From the NCBI RefSeq assembly GCF_013618635.1, contig NZ_JABLSJ010000003.1, positions 248,001-312,000 of the forward strand: a DNA stretch of 64,000 nt. Reading direction: 5' to 3'. The DNA is from Thalassobacillus sp. CUG 92003 (lineage in GTDB: Bacteria > Bacillota > Bacilli > Bacillales > Halobacillaceae). This document shows positions 50,152-60,107 of the stretch, one piece after another; the stretch's first letter is position 1; each line of letters starts with the position of its first letter. The position numbers and the translations under genes were made by a program. The notes under the pieces were generated by a model. It saw only the letters and a list, made by a program, of their open reading frames with translations, was not told where the DNA came from and made no database searches.

Positions 50152-50907
50152 TTATTTACTGAATAATGCCGCCCTTGTTTTGGGTCCTACAATACCATCG
50201 ACCACTAGCCCGTTTGATTTTTGAAACGACTTCACAGCATTTAAGGTCTTCGGGCCGAACAAACCATCAGCCGTAATGTGAAGGTTGCGCTGGAGAATTT
50301 TTACCGATTTCCCTTTGCTGCCGTAATATAAGGTGTCATTAAAGGTTTCACCTGCTGCCACGGCTGTTGCTTTTCCAACTCCATATATCTGCGCTAACGC
50401 AGTGAAAGATGAAGTAGAACTTGTAATATAGACTGGAATATTTTGATCAGCACGGTCATACAACCAGATGACATCTTCATTGTACATTCGGATACATCCA
50501 CTAGAGGCAAAGGTGCCAATTGAAGATGGTTTGTTGGTTCCATGCATGCCATAAACATTTCCAGAGGTTCGGCCCCAACCCCCCGGGACTTTGATTCCGA
50601 GCCACCTTGCACCTAGTGGATTATTCGGAGTACCACCCGGAATATTTCCTTTATACCACGGCCTGTTTTTCACCTTATTTACGAGAGAAAATTTCCCTTC
50701 TGGCGTAAAACTCTGCTTTCTTCCGGTTGCCACAGGAAATACTTTCTCAAGCGTTCCGTTTTCATAGAAAGCTAGTTGATTGTTGCTTTTATTAATAATA
50801 ATGACTTCACTTTGCCCAGCCTCTGCCGGCATAGCTGTCATACTTAAACCCAGTCCTAAAATTCCCATTACTAATGCAATCTTGCTTAGCAAACGGCCCA
50901 TCATCAT
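50152..50907 (-). CDS. L,D-transpeptidase with C-terminal peptidoglycan-binding domain
   Basis: The 251-residue secreted protein has a signal peptide ending AEA-GQ, a YkuD domain with the catalytic HGTNKPSSIG ... SSGCIRM motif (His and Cys present), and a C-terminal PG-binding-1 domain (VKILQRNLHITADGLFGPKTLNAVKSFQ). It forms 3-3 cross-links or attaches proteins to the wall. It starts with three ATG codons; the third (50901) is best spaced from GGGGAA. Confidence 0.93.
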   Translation of the reverse strand: MMMGRLLSKIALVMGILGLGLSMTAMPAEAGQSEVIIINKSNNQLAFYENGTLEKVFPVATGRKQSFTPEGKFSLVNKVKNRPWYKGNIPGGTPNNPLGARWLGIKVPGGWGRTSGNVYGMHGTNKPSSIGTFASSGCIRMYNEDVIWLYDRADQNIPVYITSSTSSFTALAQIYGVGKATAVAAGETFNDTLYYGSKGKSVKILQRNLHITADGLFGPKTLNAVKSFQKSNGLVVDGIVGPKTRAALFSK

Positions 50908-51050
50908 TTCCCCTATTCTGTTGTTGGTGTATGTTACCTTGTTTGTAATATAACTGTAACATAATTGTAATATAAACGGTCATGGTAAATTAAGGGAGGA
51001 ATCTGGCAGATGAACTAATAGAGAACGGGTTTAGGTAAATCAGACATGTC

Positions 51051-51779
51051 TCAATCAAGAAGATGAACTTCATCATCTACATGAATGCGACCTGTTTTTA
51101 TCACAGATGCATAAACGCCGAAATTATTGTTCCTTTCTTTGTTAACTGTTTTATGTAAGCTCGCATCTCGTTCAGCGTTATCAGGATCAACGGTAATAAT
51201 CATACACCTTTTACAATGGCTGACGAATTCTAATTCCACCTCAGCTCCTATTCTAATACGTCGACCAATCCATTCTTCTTCAATAAAAGGCACTTTATCC
51301 TTTAATGACAGCATTAAATTAGGACGAAAACGTCTCGCATCAACTTCGTCTTTCCCCCATAATTCTTTCAATCTATCTAATGACGCATCGGTTGCAAGTA
51401 GAATGTCTTCTACTGCGATGGGCCCTATAGGCACATGTGAAGGCGAATATTCGACAGTAGTGACCTCCCGATTCGATTTGTTTTCGATTTCTTCTATTAA
51501 TGCTTGGTCTTGCCAATCGAAAACCTTACCCTCTGGTGTTGTGACCTTTACCTTAGGATATTCCTCCACTAATTCTTCTCCTTCAAATTCCGCTTTGTAG
51601 CGGACCATTTCTGGGAATTGTGTAATGGTTAAGAAATTTCCTTTTTTAGTATCGTCTAAATACGCATGGCTGCGATCTCCATATAAACCGTATTCCATTA
51701 TGTTGGTTTGGTGGACATGTTCACCGCGGAACGATTTTACTGGATGACGGACAACTTCTTCAATATGACCGATTAACAT
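51051..51779 (-). CDS. MOSC-domain protein (YcbX-like)
   Basis: The 242-residue protein has an N-terminal MOSC beta-barrel (GHIEEVVRHPVKSFRGE) and a MOSC core with RFRPNLML and a SHCKRCMI cysteine pair. MOSC proteins handle molybdenum cofactor-bound sulfur; YcbX-like members reduce N-hydroxylated compounds with partner reductases. ATG 51779 gives the canonical start. No partner reductase gene is adjacent. Confidence 0.88.
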   Translation of the reverse strand: MLIGHIEEVVRHPVKSFRGEHVHQTNIMEYGLYGDRSHAYLDDTKKGNFLTITQFPEMVRYKAEFEGEELVEEYPKVKVTTPEGKVFDWQDQALIEEIENKSNREVTTVEYSPSHVPIGPIAVEDILLATDASLDRLKELWGKDEVDARRFRPNLMLSLKDKVPFIEEEWIGRRIRIGAEVELEFVSHCKRCMIITVDPDNAERDASLHKTVNKERNNNFGVYASVIKTGRIHVDDEVHLLD

Positions 51780-51891
51780 TTTATTCACTCCACTATTCAT
51801 TTTATCCTACTAGGAGTTTAACATGTTTACTTAAGATTATGATGATACCTCCCACAAAGAGTCAGCTGCCGTTCTACTGTGCAATCTGTTA

Positions 51892-51916
51892 TAAAAAAAC
51901 CTCCGAATCGGAGGTT
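51892..51916 (-). terminator. Terminator after the small hypothetical gene
   Basis: AACCTCCG and CGGAGGTT form a perfect stem with a 3-base loop, followed by TTTTT on the minus strand. Confidence 0.85.
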
Positions 51917-51931
51917 TTGTCCATCATGCAC

Positions 51932-52141
51932 TTATACCAAAGCTGTTTCAGTTTTTAAATAGGGGCTATAGAGATCTTCCGGGATTTTCGCTTGAGATCG
52001 ATAATAAGCTTCTACATTTTTTATCGCTTGAGCAAATTTTCCATTGAGATACCAATACTCTTCTTCATGGGTCAGCTGCTTAATCTCTTGATCACTCAAT
52101 TTTAATCCTGTATCGGCTAACGTATACTCCGCAGTCTGCAT
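51932..52141 (-). CDS. Small hypothetical protein
   Basis: The 69-residue soluble protein (MQTAEYTLADTGLKLSDQEIKQLTHEEEYWYLNGKFAQAIK...) is helical and acidic with no recognised domain. AGGGAGAG precedes the ATG with good spacing and a strong terminator follows, so it is very likely a real monocistronic gene. Function unknown. Confidence 0.7.
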   Translation of the reverse strand: MQTAEYTLADTGLKLSDQEIKQLTHEEEYWYLNGKFAQAIKNVEAYYRSQAKIPEDLYSPYLKTETALV

Positions 52142-52199
52142 CGAATCTCTCCCTCTATTTGTTTTAAATAAAAAGGATTCATAGTTTCATTGTAAGCGG

Positions 52200-52491
52200 A
52201 GAATCTAAAAAATATACCTAGTTGCCTTAAACGAAGTAGTAAATAACTAGATGATGCATTATACCGGCGCTATGGAAGGGGCGTCATCAGCTCCAGAATT
52301 TCGGGGAAGTCTTGCCAACAGCCGAGAATTCCGCCTATGTCGGCGGACCCAATACGATCCTAGAAATGAGCTGGTAAATGACTTAGTTTCTGGGGAAATG
52401 AGGATTCCTTTTGTCACTGGATACAAAGTATAGACAAAAGTCGCAAAGAGACCGAAAATGCACTTGAACGCATTTTCGGCCTCGATTTTTT
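52200..52491 (+). other. GC-richer non-coding block ending in a strong terminator
   Basis: Between a leftward gene start (52141) and a leftward gene end (52554) lies a block richer in G and C than its flanks. It contains related words (CAGAATTTCGGGG, CCGAGAATTCCGCC, GTCGGCGGA) and ends in a hairpin, GAGACCGAAAATGC with GCATTTTCGGCCTC (52448-52483), followed by TTTTTT. No rightward gene follows. A 60-codon frame inside lacks a ribosome binding site. It may be an RNA gene or a genus-specific intergenic repeat. Confidence 0.3.
52448..52491 (+). terminator. Rho-independent terminator facing right
   Basis: 13-14-bp stem with one mismatch and an 8-base loop, then ATTTTTT. The reverse strand has no comparable T-run. 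Confidence 0.75.
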
Positions 52492-52553
52492 CAATTCTGC
52501 TACAAGAGGAGATTTTTTAAAAATGCCTCTCTCGTAGAATGTGGCGTATCCAG

Positions 52554-53993
52554 CTATTTTTTCAACGCCGAATACATCTCATGTTCCTTTTCTTGTCCCG
52601 AAACTAACGTAACCGTCACCAAAGTAATGATCGAGATAGGCAACCCTAAGAATACAGGATGTAGCCCAAAAGGGTGACCGGCAATCTGCCAGCCAACTGC
52701 GATAATGAGTCCAATCCACATCGCAGCTAGACCTGCCGCTTTAGTCGTCTTACGCCAAAATAACCCGAACAAAACCGGTGCCAGCATGCCAGACACAAGC
52801 ATGGCCGTACCCGTGATCCATAGGGTGACGAGCTGAGGTATATAAAGCGCCAGCAGAAGTGAAATGATAGAGACTACCACGACGGACAGTCGACTATAAA
52901 GCAACATTTTTTTATCGTTCACATCTCCAAGTCGCGGTTTAACAATATCATTAACCACAGAAGACGCAGCTGCCAGGAAGAACGAGTCGGCACAGGAAAT
53001 GACTGTCGCCAATAATGCAATCAGCATGACGACCACAAGTGAGAATGGCAGTATTTGACCGATGATTTCATAATAGATTAAAGAGGAATCGATGCCCGTT
53101 ATATTCAACCCGTATTTACCCAAGAATCCGATCACAATCGTTACTGCTGCTGTCAAAAACCCAAGAACGATTGCAATCCAGAAACCGGTCTTTGCGACTT
53201 TATCATCTTTGGCTGCCCAAAACCGTTGCCATAAGTCTTGTCTGACAAACTGATAAGCACCTATGGTAAGCATATAGACAAGAAATTCTGATGGACTGAT
53301 ATTGAATATGCTCAGCATATTTCCACCTTCTGCATTTCTGGCCTGAACGGCAAGCGCGCCCCAGTCACCAACCATAACCATGATGACAACTAGTAAAAAG
53401 AAAATACCCACGGTCTGGATCGTTCCATGAATCGCGTCCTGCCACATGACGGACTTCAGCCCGCCAAAGTAAGTCTTTAATGTCAGAAGTGCCCAACTGA
53501 TAAGGATCCCTGTCGTTATGCTAAGTCCAATCGTCAGTTTCAAAATGGTTGCAATAGCCACAAATTGCATCCCGGTAATAGCAGAATAAGCACACAGAAT
53601 GCTAAGTACTGTGGGCACCCGTGCCCCTTCACCGAACCTGAGCGCAGTGAAGTCTCCCATGGTAACCATGTTATATTTTTTACCAAGCAGACGAATTCGC
53701 TTTAATAAAAAGGCCGCAATGACAATCGAGGTTAACGTAAACCCGATAGCCAGCCATTGCTGCCCCATCCCGAATTGATAGCCTTTGGTCATATACCCAA
53801 GCAGAATTGACCCGCCGATAGCTGTCCCGACAAACGTCAGCACAAGCGGCATCAGACTTGTGGAGCGACCAGCGACATTGTAATCTTCGTAGGTTTTGAC
53901 ATTTCGATTGACGAATAAAGATAGTCCGAATAAAAATACGAAGTAAATGGCTATGATTATGATTAATAGGGTCTCTTGCTGATTACTAAACAA
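52554..53993 (-). CDS. Sodium:solute symporter (SSS family)
   Basis: The 479-residue protein has thirteen membrane segments and the SSS core: YEDYNVAGRSTSLMPLVLTFVGTAIGG near the start and ALLATVISCADSFFLAAASSVVNDI in the second half. The start appears to be TTG at 53993, after GGGAAGGATGAG; the nearby ATG opens only a five-codon frame. Substrate unknown. It stands before, and on the same strand as, the M20/carbamoylase genes but is separated by 347 bases. Confidence 0.9.
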   Translation of the reverse strand: MFSNQQETLLIIIIAIYFVFLFGLSLFVNRNVKTYEDYNVAGRSTSLMPLVLTFVGTAIGGSILLGYMTKGYQFGMGQQWLAIGFTLTSIVIAAFLLKRIRLLGKKYNMVTMGDFTALRFGEGARVPTVLSILCAYSAITGMQFVAIATILKLTIGLSITTGILISWALLTLKTYFGGLKSVMWQDAIHGTIQTVGIFFLLVVIMVMVGDWGALAVQARNAEGGNMLSIFNISPSEFLVYMLTIGAYQFVRQDLWQRFWAAKDDKVAKTGFWIAIVLGFLTAAVTIVIGFLGKYGLNITGIDSSLIYYEIIGQILPFSLVVVMLIALLATVISCADSFFLAAASSVVNDIVKPRLGDVNDKKMLLYSRLSVVVVSIISLLLALYIPQLVTLWITGTAMLVSGMLAPVLFGLFWRKTTKAAGLAAMWIGLIIAVGWQIAGHPFGLHPVFLGLPISIITLVTVTLVSGQEKEHEMYSALKK

Positions 53994-54340
53994 ATAGACT
54001 CATCCTTCCCCTGGTTGTATGATTGCTATAATTGATATTACGATTACGTAAGTTGTGATCAATGCAGCTTGACCACGGCGAGACTTTTTAACAATGAACT
54101 TAATAAAAAAACCAGCAATATGCACGGGAGTAGTATTTAACATACTTATCTCTAGGCATAAAACTGGTCACTTTCAAATGGGGTGCTCCAACAGAGTCGA
54201 TTAGAATGCTCATTTTTTAACAAATCCCATGTAATGTTTTTTCATTGTAGCAAGAACCCCTCATAATATCAACTTATTATTCTAAATTTTCTAATAACTA
54301 AAGTTAAAGTAGGGCGTTCATAACATTAAGCAACGGATAC
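53994..54340. other. Gene-free stretch
   Basis: AT-rich sequence carrying the symporter promoter region and the 3' end of the neighbouring operon. No gene, convincing terminator or repeat was recognised. Confidence 0.5.
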
Positions 54341-55606
54341 TTATTTTTCTTCACACCACCGCAAAATGAACTCGGCGATTACGCGAGTTACCGTTTTCAA
54401 ACTGGAAAGCTCAATATATTCATTCGGAGCGTGCATATTACCGCCACTAGGCCCATAACACGTAGCCGGAATGTTAAACTCCCCGAAAACGCGCAAATCG
54501 GTCGTTGCAGTAAAAGCCAAGTTCTCCGCCTGTGCGCCGGTTACAGCATAATGGGTGGAGGTCACCTGTTCCATAACATCTTCTTGCTTAGAAATAGTAT
54601 AGCCTGGAGCAGAGAATCCGAAAAATGTGATGTCTGGCTGTGCGTCTTTCAGCCACTCATCTTCATTAGCTGCATCCCATAACCACTGCTTGACTTCTTC
54701 CTGAACAGTGTCGGGATCGGTTCCTGGATAAAACCCGACTCTCGCTTCAAACGTACATTCTGTCGGGACACTGGAGGCCCAGTTCCCTCCTTCAATAGTA
54801 CCTATATTGACATTGAGCGGGTGAGGGTGGTGGGCAAAATCAGGGTGTTTCTCCCGGCTGTTGATATGCTCTCGGTAATGCATTAACGACTCCATCAATT
54901 TTTGCGCCTTCAGAATCGCATTTTGCGCGTTTTCCGCCCGCTCCACATGAGCCCCCGCTCCTTTCACTTTTACGCGAAGCCATAATACGCCCAGTTGTGA
55001 ATGGACGAGGCGCATATGAGTCGGTTCGGGAATTAAAGCGCCTTCCGCTGTGTATCCCTGATCCAACATGGCCAGGGCTCCATTTCCGGTACATTCCTCT
55101 TCGATAACACTTTGGATTTGCAGGTCTGCACCCAGCTCCACTCCGAGATTACGGAGAGCTTTGACTGCAAAAACGATCGCTGTAAAGCCACCTTTCATAT
55201 CGAGCAGTCCTCTTCCATACATGTTATCGCCTTTTATCACCGGCGAATACGGGTTTGTATCCCACTGTTCTTCAGGTCCTGCGTTGACAACATCCATATG
55301 GCTTTGAAGGATGAGACTTTTCCCTTTTTTCGGGCCTGAGCTCTTCCATTGTCCGACCACTACCGGGCGATCCTCATAGGACCACTCCGGTTTCCCAAAA
55401 TTATCATATTTCTTCAATAACTCCGGATCGACTTTCAACGATTCTGTCTGCAGCCCCATATCCTGCAAATAATGATAGACAAATTCTTGGACTTCTGTTT
55501 CATTTCCTAACGTACTTGGAAAACTTCCGAGCGTTTTCAAAAACAGCTTTTCTTCTTCCCATAATTCATCTAATTTCTTTACGAGTTGTTCGTTGTTTCT
55601 TACCAT
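54341..55606 (-). CDS. M20-family deacylase (ArgE/DapE-like)
   Basis: The 421-residue metallohydrolase has zinc motifs SHMDVV, GRGLLDMKGG and EEECTGNG plus EPT and a terminal NMHAPNEYIE. ArgE/DapE-type enzymes remove acetyl or succinyl groups from amino acids. It lies last in a run with a carbamoylase, a symporter, gabD and gabT. It probably removes an N-acyl group from an amino acid taken up by the symporter. GAGG precedes the ATG at a short distance. Confidence 0.85.
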   Translation of the reverse strand: MVRNNEQLVKKLDELWEEEKLFLKTLGSFPSTLGNETEVQEFVYHYLQDMGLQTESLKVDPELLKKYDNFGKPEWSYEDRPVVVGQWKSSGPKKGKSLILQSHMDVVNAGPEEQWDTNPYSPVIKGDNMYGRGLLDMKGGFTAIVFAVKALRNLGVELGADLQIQSVIEEECTGNGALAMLDQGYTAEGALIPEPTHMRLVHSQLGVLWLRVKVKGAGAHVERAENAQNAILKAQKLMESLMHYREHINSREKHPDFAHHPHPLNVNIGTIEGGNWASSVPTECTFEARVGFYPGTDPDTVQEEVKQWLWDAANEDEWLKDAQPDITFFGFSAPGYTISKQEDVMEQVTSTHYAVTGAQAENLAFTATTDLRVFGEFNIPATCYGPSGGNMHAPNEYIELSSLKTVTRVIAEFILRWCEEK

Positions 55607-55637
55607 ACCTCATCCATCTCCTATGCTTCTATTTTCT

Positions 55638-56864
55638 TCATTCTTGCGATAGTGTGAGTAATGTATGATAAAGTACATTGGCACCTCTTACAATATCTTC
55701 CTCAAGCGTCAATTCAGAAGGTACGTGGCTCTTACCATTGACACTCGGAAGAAAAATCATCGCTGTCGGGCCGAGATTGTTGATATATTTAGCATCATGC
55801 CCAGCTCCACTGACCATTCTCTTTGATGAATAGCCTAAGTGCTTCACACTCTGTTCGATAGCTCCGGTAATGCCTTCGTCAAAGACGATTTTTTCAGTTT
55901 CCCACAGTTCAGCTATCTCTACACCTACGTCTCTGAGTCGGCACACGTCACGAATACTGTTTTTAGTTGCGTTTACTGCTGTTTTCCGCACATCATCATC
56001 AGTGCTTCGAATATCTACCGTAAACAAAGCTTTGCCCGGGATGCAATTAACTGTATTAGGAGAAACGGAAATTTTGCCGATGGTGACCGAAACGTCATCT
56101 CGAGCAATTGTTGTTTCCAGTTTGTGCATGATTTCCCCAGCAGCCATAAGTGCATCTTTCCGTAAATGCATCGGTGTGGTTCCTGCATGATCCGCTTCTC
56201 CCGTAATGGTTACGTCCAGCCAGCTGATCCCTTGCACACCTTCAACAATCCCAATTTGTTTTCCTTCATCTTCAAGAATTGGCCCCTGTTCAATATGAAG
56301 CTCCAGAAAAGAATCAAAATCACCGATCCTGTTTTCTTCTTTCCCTTTGTAGCCGATTCTTTGCAGTTCCTCCAAAAAACGGTGGCCTTCACGATCTTGC
56401 CTGCTGTGTACATACGCCTGGTCAAACACACCGCTTATGCCTCCAGATCCTAGCATAGGCGGTTCGAACCTGGCTCCTTCTTCATTCGTGAAATTGACAA
56501 TTTCCACTGGCCTATCTGGTTCGATGCCATTATCATTCAATGTTTCAATTGCTTCCAAAGCTAACAACACCCCGAGTACGCCATCGAACCTTCCCCCTTC
56601 CGGCTGGGTGTCCAGATGCGACCCCATCACTATGGGTGGAAGGGACTTCCTACCTTCTCTTCTGCCATACATGTTCCCTAAGTCATCTACCCGTACACTC
56701 AAACCCGCTTCTTCACACCACTTTTTGAAGATATCTCTCATCACTTTATCCTCATCAGACAGAGCCAAGCGTCTTAGCCCTTTCCCTGGAATAGAACCTA
56801 TTTCAGAGCTTGTGGCGAGGTTTTGAAATAACCTTTCTTTGTTGATGTTGTTCAAAATTATCAT
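55638..56864 (-). CDS. N-carbamoyl-amino acid hydrolase / allantoate amidohydrolase family
   Basis: The 408-residue enzyme has the hydantoinase/carbamoylase M20 pattern: GSHLDTQPEGGRFDGVLGV, NFTNEEGARF, ELHIEQGPILE, ADHAGTTPMHLRKDAL and SGAGHDAKY. Family members hydrolyse N-carbamoyl amino acids, beta-ureidopropionate or allantoate to release ammonia and CO2. Located between the symporter and deacylase genes. The N-terminus may start at TTG 56855 for better spacing from AAGGAG. Confidence 0.88.
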   Translation of the reverse strand: MIILNNINKERLFQNLATSSEIGSIPGKGLRRLALSDEDKVMRDIFKKWCEEAGLSVRVDDLGNMYGRREGRKSLPPIVMGSHLDTQPEGGRFDGVLGVLLALEAIETLNDNGIEPDRPVEIVNFTNEEGARFEPPMLGSGGISGVFDQAYVHSRQDREGHRFLEELQRIGYKGKEENRIGDFDSFLELHIEQGPILEDEGKQIGIVEGVQGISWLDVTITGEADHAGTTPMHLRKDALMAAGEIMHKLETTIARDDVSVTIGKISVSPNTVNCIPGKALFTVDIRSTDDDVRKTAVNATKNSIRDVCRLRDVGVEIAELWETEKIVFDEGITGAIEQSVKHLGYSSKRMVSGAGHDAKYINNLGPTAMIFLPSVNGKSHVPSELTLEEDIVRGANVLYHTLLTLSQE

Positions 56865-56886
56865 CGCTCCTTAGCATCACTTTTAT

Positions 56887-58479
56887 CTAAAAACCAAGTT
56901 TAATAAAGAAATACCCCCACACAACAACGGAAATGAACGTGAACAATACAGATATCGTAATCAGCTGTCTATACTGTTTCTTAATCTTTTGAAGTCCATC
57001 AGGCTGGCTCAAAAACTCTTGGATCGTCAGTTTTGCCATACCTGTACGCTTCATCTCCACGAAGTAATTCAATTCATATGTTGTTGGCTTTGTTACCAAA
57101 GCTGAAACGATTAGAGTGGCCACTGAAACAAACAGCGCCAGCATAAGTTCATCTACGCCAGTCGGGAGCGTCATTATACCAGCTCTAATGAGTTCCCCAA
57201 ATATGATAAACGAAGCTACTCCCGCAATCATACTGGTCGAAGCGGCTTTACTATTCATTTTCTTCCATTCAAAGGAAGCGACAATGGTTGGGAGCCAGCC
57301 GACAGCGAAAATAGAACCAGCATAAATAGAAATCCAGTAAATAGCAGACGGTCTCAAGAGGGCGATGGCACAAATTACGATTGCGACAATCAATTGACCG
57401 ATCCGAGCTGCACTAAGACTCTGCTTTTCATTGAGTTCTTTCTCAAACAACCTTTCATACAAGTCTCGAGATAACGCGAAACCTACTAGAACGAAAAGTG
57501 TGGAGGCCGTGGACATGATGGAAGCCATGAGAGCAGCAAGGCCAACGCCTGCAATCGCAGGAGGAGTAAATTCCATAAACCCGACAATCATAGCGTTATC
57601 GGTAGGTGTAATATTGGGTTCGAGCACTTGCATGCCTCCTGCAGCAATGAAAACCGTCAATTGCATGAAAGGAGCGAAAAATACACCTATGATGGCAGTC
57701 TTTAAAATGACGAAATCGTTTTTAGCGGGGAAGACACGGGACACGAGTGCTGGCATGCATGCAAAGAAAAGAATCCAGACGAGGAACTGCGAAACCGACC
57801 ATCCGATTGATCTCTCTTCCGTACCACCGATGGTCCAATAGTTCGGCATTACCTCCGAAAGGCCTTTCATTTGCTCAAATCCGGCCTGTCCGATAATCAT
57901 TGGTGCTATGATGATAGAAATAGCCAGCATGGTGAAAAACATGATCGTATCCGTAACGACAACACCGTACATCCCCCCAAATGCAGTGAAAGCAATCAAA
58001 GCCACCGTGAATAGTACAATGAGTAACTGGAAATTGATACCTGTTATTTCACTTAATACCAGACCTGCTCCTATGAACTGGATGACGCCATAACCGACAA
58101 GGCCCACGATCATAATAATAATAGCGATAATGCTTACCCACTTGTTATTGAACCGCTTATCAAAGAAGTCAGGCATCGTTTTACAGTTTAAGGCTTTCAT
58201 TTTCCTTCCTACATATACGACCGCAAGCAATGTCCCTAGCCAGGCACCGAAAGAACCTAGCGTTGCGATGACCAGAGGACCCTCGGCATAGGATTGTCCG
58301 GCTATCCCCAATAGAGTAGCGGCACTTAGGTAGGTGGCTGCAAGCGTACCAACAATCAGCAGCGTCGACCCTCTGCCTCCCATGGTATAAAAGTCGTCAC
58401 TGTTTTTTACATAACGCGCAATAAAAGCTCCTACGACCACATAAAGTAATAAAACAAATGCAAATATAGTTATTGCCAT
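56887..58479 (-). CDS. Sodium:solute symporter (SSS family)
   Basis: The 530-residue protein has thirteen or more membrane segments and SSS motifs DDFYTMGGRGSTLLIVGTLAATYLSAATLLGIAG and LMASIMSTASTLFVLVGFALSRD. It is preceded 14 bases upstream by a 58-codon membrane protein, the usual small partner. Within the gab-carbamoylase run it probably imports an amino acid derivative such as GABA, beta-alanine or an N-carbamoyl/acyl form. AGGAGG before the ATG. Confidence 0.9.
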   Translation of the reverse strand: MAITIFAFVLLLYVVVGAFIARYVKNSDDFYTMGGRGSTLLIVGTLAATYLSAATLLGIAGQSYAEGPLVIATLGSFGAWLGTLLAVVYVGRKMKALNCKTMPDFFDKRFNNKWVSIIAIIIMIVGLVGYGVIQFIGAGLVLSEITGINFQLLIVLFTVALIAFTAFGGMYGVVVTDTIMFFTMLAISIIIAPMIIGQAGFEQMKGLSEVMPNYWTIGGTEERSIGWSVSQFLVWILFFACMPALVSRVFPAKNDFVILKTAIIGVFFAPFMQLTVFIAAGGMQVLEPNITPTDNAMIVGFMEFTPPAIAGVGLAALMASIMSTASTLFVLVGFALSRDLYERLFEKELNEKQSLSAARIGQLIVAIVICAIALLRPSAIYWISIYAGSIFAVGWLPTIVASFEWKKMNSKAASTSMIAGVASFIIFGELIRAGIMTLPTGVDELMLALFVSVATLIVSALVTKPTTYELNYFVEMKRTGMAKLTIQEFLSQPDGLQKIKKQYRQLITISVLFTFISVVVWGYFFIKLGF

Positions 58480-58493
58480 ATGTGTTCCTCCTA

Positions 58494-58670
58494 TTAAAAG
58501 TTACTTGTGATATTTTCTTTATGAGCATCCACTTCCTCATCTTCTTTCTTCTCCATCTCTTTGATTACAGGGAGGTATTGCTTCTTAAGAATGACAATAA
58601 CGACAATCGAAGAAATGACCGTCACTAACGTCGCGTTTATAAATAATATTAGAACTTCAACATTCATCAT
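58494..58670 (-). CDS. Small single-helix symporter accessory protein
   Basis: The 58-residue protein (MMNVEVLILFINATLVTVISSIVVIVIL...) has one membrane helix and a highly charged C-terminal tail (KEMEKKEDEEVDAHKEN). GGAGGTGAA selects the ATG at 58670 (or the adjacent one). It lies directly upstream of an SSS symporter, as does the 49-residue protein at 11451, though the two do not resemble each other closely. Confidence 0.75.
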   Translation of the reverse strand: MMNVEVLILFINATLVTVISSIVVIVILKKQYLPVIKEMEKKEDEEVDAHKENITSNF

Positions 58671-58692
58671 TTCACCTCCATTTTCAGTACGA

Positions 58693-60087
58693 TTATTGAA
58701 TGCCCCCAATGGACAGATATTTCGTCTCTACATATGGCTCAATGCCTTCAGGACCACCTTCTCGGCCGATTCCGCTCTCTTTCATACCACCGAAAGGGGC
58801 GTGCGCTGCAGAAGGCGCTCCGTCATTCCAGCCGAGGATTCCAAATTTCAGATGTTCTTGGAAATATATACCATTTCGGTAATCATTTGTGAAGAAATAG
58901 GCGGCCAAGCCGAATGGCGTGTTGTTAGCAATCTCCACCGCTTGATCATTTTCGCGGAATGTGGACAAGGGAATAACCGGACCGAACGTCTCCTCTTGCA
59001 TGATATCCATTTCTTCCCCGACATTTTCGAGTACGGTCGGATGGACAAAATAATAACCTTTTTCCTCATCTTTATCATATTGATGACCGTAGAGCACCCT
59101 GGCCCCTTTACCTACGGCATCTTCTATTTGGCTATCAATCTTCTCATAACCTGCCGCATTGATTACTGGACCAACATCGGTACTTTCGTCGAGTCCGTTT
59201 CCGACATTCAACTGTGCCACCCGTGAAATCAGCTGTTCAGAAAACACTTTAGCAATATCTTCATGCACGAGAACACGATTCGCACAGATGCACGTCTGCC
59301 CGGCATTCCGAAATTTTGAAGCCAGGACCTGGTTCACAGCAAAATCGATGTCAGCATCCTTTGCGACGATGAGCGGCGCATGCCCGCCGAGTTCCATTGA
59401 TACATGCTTCATCGTTGCGGCACTGTTTTTCATTAATAGTTTCCCTACTGGCGTCGAGCCTGTGAAGGTGATTTTACGAACCAATGGGCTGTCTGTGAAA
59501 ATCGGTCCGATATCCTCACCGTATCCGTTCACACATTGAACAACATCTTCTGGAATGCCCGCTTCGTGTGCTAAACTTACGAGTTTCATTGTAGTGAGGG
59601 GCGTTTCCTCGGCAGGTTTAACGATAAAGGTACAGCCGACAGCTAAAGCAGGGGCTGCTTTTCTCGTCATCATTGCTGCCGGGAAGTTCCACGGTGTGAT
59701 TGCAGCAACGAGTCCGACCGGTTCTTTCGTTACGATAATTCGTTTTGATTCCGTATGGGAAGGGATGGTCCTTCCATACACACGCTTCGCTTCCTCCGCA
59801 TACCAGTCAATGTAACTTGCTGCATATGCGACCTCTCCTCGAGACTCTTTCAATGGCTTCCCGCTCTCTAACGTCATCACTTCTGCTAAATATTCTGTTT
59901 CACTCTTTATTTTCGCCGACCACTCTTTTAATAGAGCGGATCTCTGATGGGCATTGACCTTAGACCATGTCTTGAAAGCTTCATTCCCCTGCTCTATTGC
60001 TTTTTTTATATGTGAAGACGACGTTACGCTAACTTCTTTAACCGTTTCGCCGGTAGCTGGGTTTTTAACGTTAATCGTATCTCTCAT
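58693..60087 (-). CDS. gabD: NAD(P)-dependent succinate-semialdehyde dehydrogenase
   Basis: The 464-residue aldehyde dehydrogenase has [23 protein letters not shown], the catalytic Glu in MELGGHAP, the catalytic Cys in [11 protein letters not shown] and [10 protein letters not shown]. The NRVLVH and [26 protein letters not shown] blocks match GabD. It oxidises succinate semialdehyde to succinate. It follows gabT by 20 bases. The spacing to the small membrane-protein gene (23 bases) shows one operon with the symporter. Confidence 0.9.
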   Translation of the reverse strand: MRDTINVKNPATGETVKEVSVTSSSHIKKAIEQGNEAFKTWSKVNAHQRSALLKEWSAKIKSETEYLAEVMTLESGKPLKESRGEVAYAASYIDWYAEEAKRVYGRTIPSHTESKRIIVTKEPVGLVAAITPWNFPAAMMTRKAAPALAVGCTFIVKPAEETPLTTMKLVSLAHEAGIPEDVVQCVNGYGEDIGPIFTDSPLVRKITFTGSTPVGKLLMKNSAATMKHVSMELGGHAPLIVAKDADIDFAVNQVLASKFRNAGQTCICANRVLVHEDIAKVFSEQLISRVAQLNVGNGLDESTDVGPVINAAGYEKIDSQIEDAVGKGARVLYGHQYDKDEEKGYYFVHPTVLENVGEEMDIMQEETFGPVIPLSTFRENDQAVEIANNTPFGLAAYFFTNDYRNGIYFQEHLKFGILGWNDGAPSAAHAPFGGMKESGIGREGGPEGIEPYVETKYLSIGGIQ

Positions 60088-60107
60088 CCGTACACTTCCT
60101 TCCTATA

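Noticed and set aside
52251-52433. 60-codon plus-strand frame
   Set aside because: No ribosome binding site and no recognisable protein pattern; the region looks non-coding.
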